Shown here piece after piece: positions 59,601 to 64,000 of a DNA stretch of 64,000 nucleotides. Both the position numbers and the translations under genes were made by a program. A model generated the notes under the pieces. It saw only the letters and a program-made list of their open reading frames with translations, was not told the origin of the DNA and made no database searches. This DNA comes from Calliopsis andreniformis (lineage: Eukaryota; Arthropoda; Insecta; Hymenoptera; Andrenidae): contig NC_135064.1 in NCBI RefSeq assembly GCF_051401765.1, forward strand, positions 29,238,001-29,302,000. Reading direction: 5' to 3'. How positions within the stretch are numbered: the stretch's first letter is position 1; the number at the start of each line of letters is the position of its first letter.

Positions 59601-62351
59601 GGACCACTTCAGATCTACGAAAACTCACTCTCGTGTCTCTAGAAGGTGAAAGACGTGCTTGGCGTACAAACAGTCTTCGACCAGTTCGTTGACGAGAGTT
59701 TTTTTTCTCCGTTGACGCGGCCTACCCTCTCTTAACTCCCTTCTGAAATCCACAAACTTCTTTCAAGAGTCATCTGCCGAACATTCTTTGGCCTCAGAAC
59801 GACACCGTAGCTTCACAAACAGAGTTTCAGCTCTCACTTTGTCTAACATTTCAGGATGAATTTCAAGATCGAAAGTGCCCAATATGATTGTTATTTAACG
59901 CGTTACTCATAAATATTTAGATGTATCTATGCACATTGTTCAAAGCGCGATGTCAGAACTAAAAGGCATGTCAGATTTGGGTTAGGATGCAGCTATTCCA
60001 GTTGTAGTTTCCGAGGAAATAGAAACGTCCGACAGGAACCAAAGACGAATGTCCCGATGTGCGAAATGGCGATAGCGAAGAGCTCTGTGAACGAACGCCT
60101 TCCACCATTCGACATCGACACTGATTCCTCGCTAGTCCAACTCGATTCTTTTTCCCTTCAGACACCTCTACTACCTGCGACGATTTCAATTCCCAGTTCA
60201 CGAGCTTACTTCCATGTCGACGTAAGATAGCTACCGCTAGAATAGAATCAGCTTCCCGTGGAAAGTGCGATGCTATTCACAGTATTTAAAAGGAATAGGA
60301 AAATTGAGGCAACAGAAGAGTCGCCAGCTATTTTTTGATAGACCGCCTTTCGACCCTGACAGGCGACCAGATAGAAAGGAATGGTAGAAAAGGTAGAAAA
60401 GGTGTAAAAGGAGCTGGGTGAAGAAGGCTTGATCTAAGACTAAAAAATCCTACGAAACTAATGAATAAATAGAAAATGTCTAAAAACTGATACTATAAGA
60501 ATTAACCTGTAGATATACAATTATTGAACGGAGAAAGGTAACCTTGTTGGGGCGAAATAAATTATCGAACGGAACCGAAAATTCAATTCCGATTGAAAAT
60601 TTACTGCAGAGTGCGGTAGTGGTGACCGTAACGGTCCGAACACGCGGAGCCGAATGTCCGCGTAATCAATGGCCACGTTTCGTCTTTCGTCGGGACAGCA
60701 CGAATATCCATGCCAGGCTGGATCGTAGTGGCCTGGATTGAAATTTATCCTACGAATCTCGATTTTTGCTCGGAGCACACCACTGAGAAACGAAATGAAA
60801 CTAGAAACGCAACTAGTCTCGAGTAGAACGGACCTTCCGATACCGACCCCGTGTTTGCTGTACCTGTACATTCAATCGTCTAACTAATCAACGAAATTAA
60901 CACCGACTCTCTTCATTGACGCGGGCGATTTACCAAAATTAGGTAACTACTTGCATAATACGTATTAGCATTCGCTGAGATAAAAACATTACCCGGTACA
61001 TATATCGCAATATTAAATACTAAATGCATATTTCTTTCATTTTCAACGTCAAAGGAATTTGTTATTTACCGAATATACCTACCACCATTATATCTATGTA
61101 GATCTTATACTCCTGGTAAATATCTCCCTGAATATTTATTTCGTACAAACGTCACGGTTCTCTTTAATCTTGGAATGCCTTAAAATTGAGCGTAACGCAA
61201 GTAAAACGAATCTCGATCGTACCCCTCGGTTATAAAAATGATAACACGATTTAACGGAATAGAAATTACGGTTTTACTGGTACTTCATGAATTGAAATAT
61301 TTATTTTATACTATAGATTATCTTTTAAAACTACTTCTAAAAGAAGTAACGTAACCTACAAGTAAAATAATATTGAGTCACAATTAGATACATACATACT
61401 TCTATACATTTTTAACTTATTTCTAATCAAATCACCGGAGTATTAATACTTTTATAGTATCTCGATTAAACTTCTACTTAATTGAAATTAGTTCAAATTA
61501 AAATGAAAGTTTTTGCAATATTCCTTTGGTCGTTTTACAGTGAACAGTCATAAAAATTCGCTAGTGTATCGCATGAAAGTTTCATGTGGAAATACACGTG
61601 CAACGACTCACCTCTGAGGCATTTACTCTAACCATTAATCCCGTGTTTAACGATTATTTGCCATACTTGCAACTGTTCTGAAAATTATACAGCTAACTCT
61701 GTAATAAAAAGGAATTTATTGCTTGAGTAGACCTTTTCTACTCAAGCCTGTATCTCGAGAAAATTTTTCACATAATCCATACAATTCACAGGATAATTAC
61801 GATTAATATATTATTAAAATATATTTTTGAAATGTAGAAGTTTCAATAAATATTCAGATGACAATGTCATTGAAGAATACTTTTCACTGTATTTCAACGA
61901 TAGCCGAATGTACCTCTTTTTCGATGAAATCCACGAACAGGCATTATAATTATGAGCCAGATTCATGAAAGCCAAAATGTGTCGGGAAAAAGCGTTGCAT
62001 AATTTACGAGTATGGTATGCGTTTATGCTCATCCATTTCTCTCTAACTCATTGTCAGAGAAACGCGCGGCCACGCTTCAACGATACACGAAACGGTATTC
62101 ATTTTTCGATTAAAATCGCGTCTTATAATATGTTACTATGACTCGAAAAACCTCGGTCTCAGTCTGGCGATTGAATAGCTAAACAATACAATTATTTCTA
62201 ATGATAACTGATCGACATAAGTTATATTATGAGTACGATATAAAACATTTCATTGAAATATTCATTCAAATTTATATTGTTGCCACCTATTTTCATTGCC
62301 CTCTATTAGAATTTTCATGAAAATTATTACAATTACGATAGCTTTTTTTAT
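56621..62351. other. No recognised gene
   Basis: AT-rich. If the exon at 62352-62597 is real, its 3' UTR would extend into the top of this stretch. A perfect hairpin lies at 61721-61747. Confidence 0.45.
61721..61747. other. Perfect 11-bp-stem hairpin
   Basis: GCTTGAGTAGA and TCTACTCAAGC flank a five-base loop (CCTTT). Confidence 0.85.
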
Positions 62352-62597
62352 TTATTTTCGGTCTTTTATCGTATCAGAAGAGAATTTAGTCGATGGTTGA
62401 TGGTTGAGGATAGCTTTTAACCACTTTAAATGCTCAAATGTTGATTTCCAGTTTGTTTTTATCTCACTATCTACCGGTAATTTTATTACAAACTCTTCGT
62501 ATAAACGTTTATATCTATTATTTTTTTCTATGAACATGCTGTTGTTGTTTTCTATTAAAAATGAATAATTTTTTTTAATTATATTGTCCTCCGAATA
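62352..62597 (-). CDS. Possible terminal coding exon of an unidentified gene
   Basis: On the - strand a good acceptor (pyrimidine-rich CTCCTCCTTCCTATCCTGACAG) is followed by 81 open codons and TAA at 62354-62352. The peptide is lysine- and asparagine-rich with two stretches that look amphipathic: N-N-R-Y-K-R-L-Y-E-E-F-V-I-K-L-P and T-F-E-H-L-K-W-L-K-A-I-L. In-frame TGA lies just upstream of the acceptor, so the exon would have to be spliced. AATAAA hexamers overlap and follow the stop codon. I do not recognise the protein family. Earlier exons would lie at higher coordinates, and I could not find a phase-compatible partner within the window. A chance open frame in AT-rich DNA remains possible. 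Confidence 0.35.
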   Translation of the reverse strand, partial: YSEDNIIKKNYSFLIENNNSMFIEKNNRYKRLYEEFVIKLPVDSEIKTNWKSTFEHLKWLKAILNHQPSTKFSSDTIKDRK

Positions 62598-64000
62598 CTG
62601 TCAGGATAGGAAGGAGGAGCAATACAAACGCAAATGGTGTCTCGTATGTGTAAATTGTTGAGAGATATTTGAAAGGTTCAACGAGTGCGATACGATATCC
62701 TATGCATACCAGTGAAGAAAATAAAGAAACTCTTTCGATGCGATAGCCCACGCCGAGAAAATGTTTCGAGGCATCGTCGGACCAACTATTACCAACGAAA
62801 CGGACAAACTTCGAATCCCTCGATGCCGATTGTTACAAGCTTATAAACTGTCCGGTCGAGGATCGAATGTTCCACCGACAAACGTTCTTCTAGGGTTTCT
62901 TCGAGCTTCGTGCAGAACATAGAAACGATGAAACTACAAGCAACCTGGTCCCCGTTAACGTTACCTCACCCTTACGACGGGCCATTTGTTGCCCACCTGC
63001 TGAGAAAAGCTTTGCCCATTCTACGAAAGTACACTCCGTTATCGCCCTCTCCCGTCTTTCTTTCTCGCGATTCAGTCCTGCATGCGCTCCTTCTGACTTA
63101 CACGGCTCTAAATAAAGTAGACCGATGTCGATAATAAGAACTTCACGCTTTCGACTTCCTTATCATTCTTTCTATGTACAAGATCCGATACTCTTGTCCG
63201 CTGACAAATTAGTAACAGCAACACGTGCTTCAGTTCCCAAATGGCTCTTTTCAATTACCTACGTTTCAACTGAAAAAATGTCGCAACGTAGATTTCCAGA
63301 TGTAGATATAGATAGATTCATTTATACGTGTACTATTAAGAAATTCATTTGATCTTTGAACGCCTTCTGTGAAGGTACACGAGACACGTCTCTCGTTTAA
63401 CAATGGCAAAGAGTAGAGGAACGAACGTTTGTTAGTGGAATAGTGGAAAAGTTCAAGTACTGAGAAGCCTAAAAATTCGTTCGATTCGAGGGGACAAGTT
63501 GCATGAAGCGACAGGTTCGGAAAGATTTTGGGTGGGAAACGCGTTGCGATCAATCAAGCGTCATTCAACGACCATGATGAAATAACATACCACGAACAGG
63601 AGTTTTCTACCGGCAACCAAGGCCCGTTACATGCATCGACGATTTGGTTAACTGAATGGCTATTCAATGACTTTTAACGAACAATCGTACAAAGGGAAAA
63701 ACGTAAATTCCCTAAAGCAAGCAGCAGCTCTCCTTTGGTTTGTCGCTTTCGCATCGAGACAAATCAATAGTGTAATTAAGGCAGGATCATTCCCAATCAA
63801 TTTATTTGCAGTTTTATCTTTTTCAACAAACACTCGCTTTCTTTCTCTGTACACGAATTATTGGCAACGTACGTCGCGATATTTCTGGAAAAATCAATTA
63901 ACCAAAATAACAAATCTTACACGCATCTCATTGATGCATGTGAAATTTATAAAAAAATTCATTTGATTAATAGTGAGCAGGCTTTATCGAAATTCGTATA
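62598..64000. other. No confirmed gene; would be intron if the exon at 62352 is real
   Basis: I looked here on the - strand for a phase-compatible upstream exon and found none convincing. Short open frames on both strands are unrecognised. Confidence 0.4.

Noticed and set aside
63266..63854. - strand ORFs considered as upstream exons for the 62352 exon
   Set aside because: Available donors are in the wrong phase or the frames contain stops, and the peptides are unrecognised.

Overview
The window looks like nuclear DNA from an insect, most likely a hymenopteran (bee, wasp or ant). The sequence is AT-rich but not visibly depleted in CpG. It contains many short GC-rich microsatellites, and its genes are split by GT-AG introns. 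The order-level call is an inference from composition and gene style. No rRNA, tRNA, CRISPR array, insertion sequence or intact transposon was recognised.

Two complete protein-coding genes can be reconstructed exon by exon with consistent splice phases. On the + strand (9140-26669) a six-exon gene encodes a 275-residue two-immunoglobulin cell-surface protein of the Dpr family (defective proboscis extension response; closest by eye to the dpr8/9/21 type). It has a 46-nt signal-peptide exon, then an 8.75-kb intron, then the Ig1 exons, the Ig2 exons and a short hydrophobic C-terminal exon. On the - strand (32095-28034) a compact nine-exon gene encodes a 748-residue TTLL3-type tubulin glycine ligase. 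The two genes converge tail to tail across about 1.4 kb. One works at the neuronal surface (Dpr-DIP recognition), the other on axonemal and cytoplasmic tubulin. No shared function is implied.

Region by region: 1-6.4 kb is upstream DNA with tandem repeats. 6.4-9.1 kb is a polypurine tract followed by a CpG-rich block and the candidate promoter and 5' leader of dpr. 9.1-26.7 kb is dpr with large introns holding microsatellites, palindromes and one notable 15-bp-stem hairpin. 26.7-28.0 kb is the convergent spacer. 28.0-32.1 kb is TTLL3. 32.1-62.3 kb is a gene-poor stretch with no recognisable gene, but with scattered repeats, three clustered hairpins at 35.8-36.1 kb, GC-rich patches at 39.5 and 41.5 kb, and two long unexplained ORFs. 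At 62352-62597 on the - strand there is a possible terminal coding exon of an unidentified gene whose other exons would lie upstream on that strand.

The main observations for a second look are: the nucleotide-binding loop of TTLL3 lacks the basic residue common in its relatives; three of the eight TTLL3 introns use GTTA donors; dpr has two tiny upstream ORFs; and an intronic hairpin is a candidate small-RNA precursor. I did not find convincing evidence of a previously undescribed multi-gene system.
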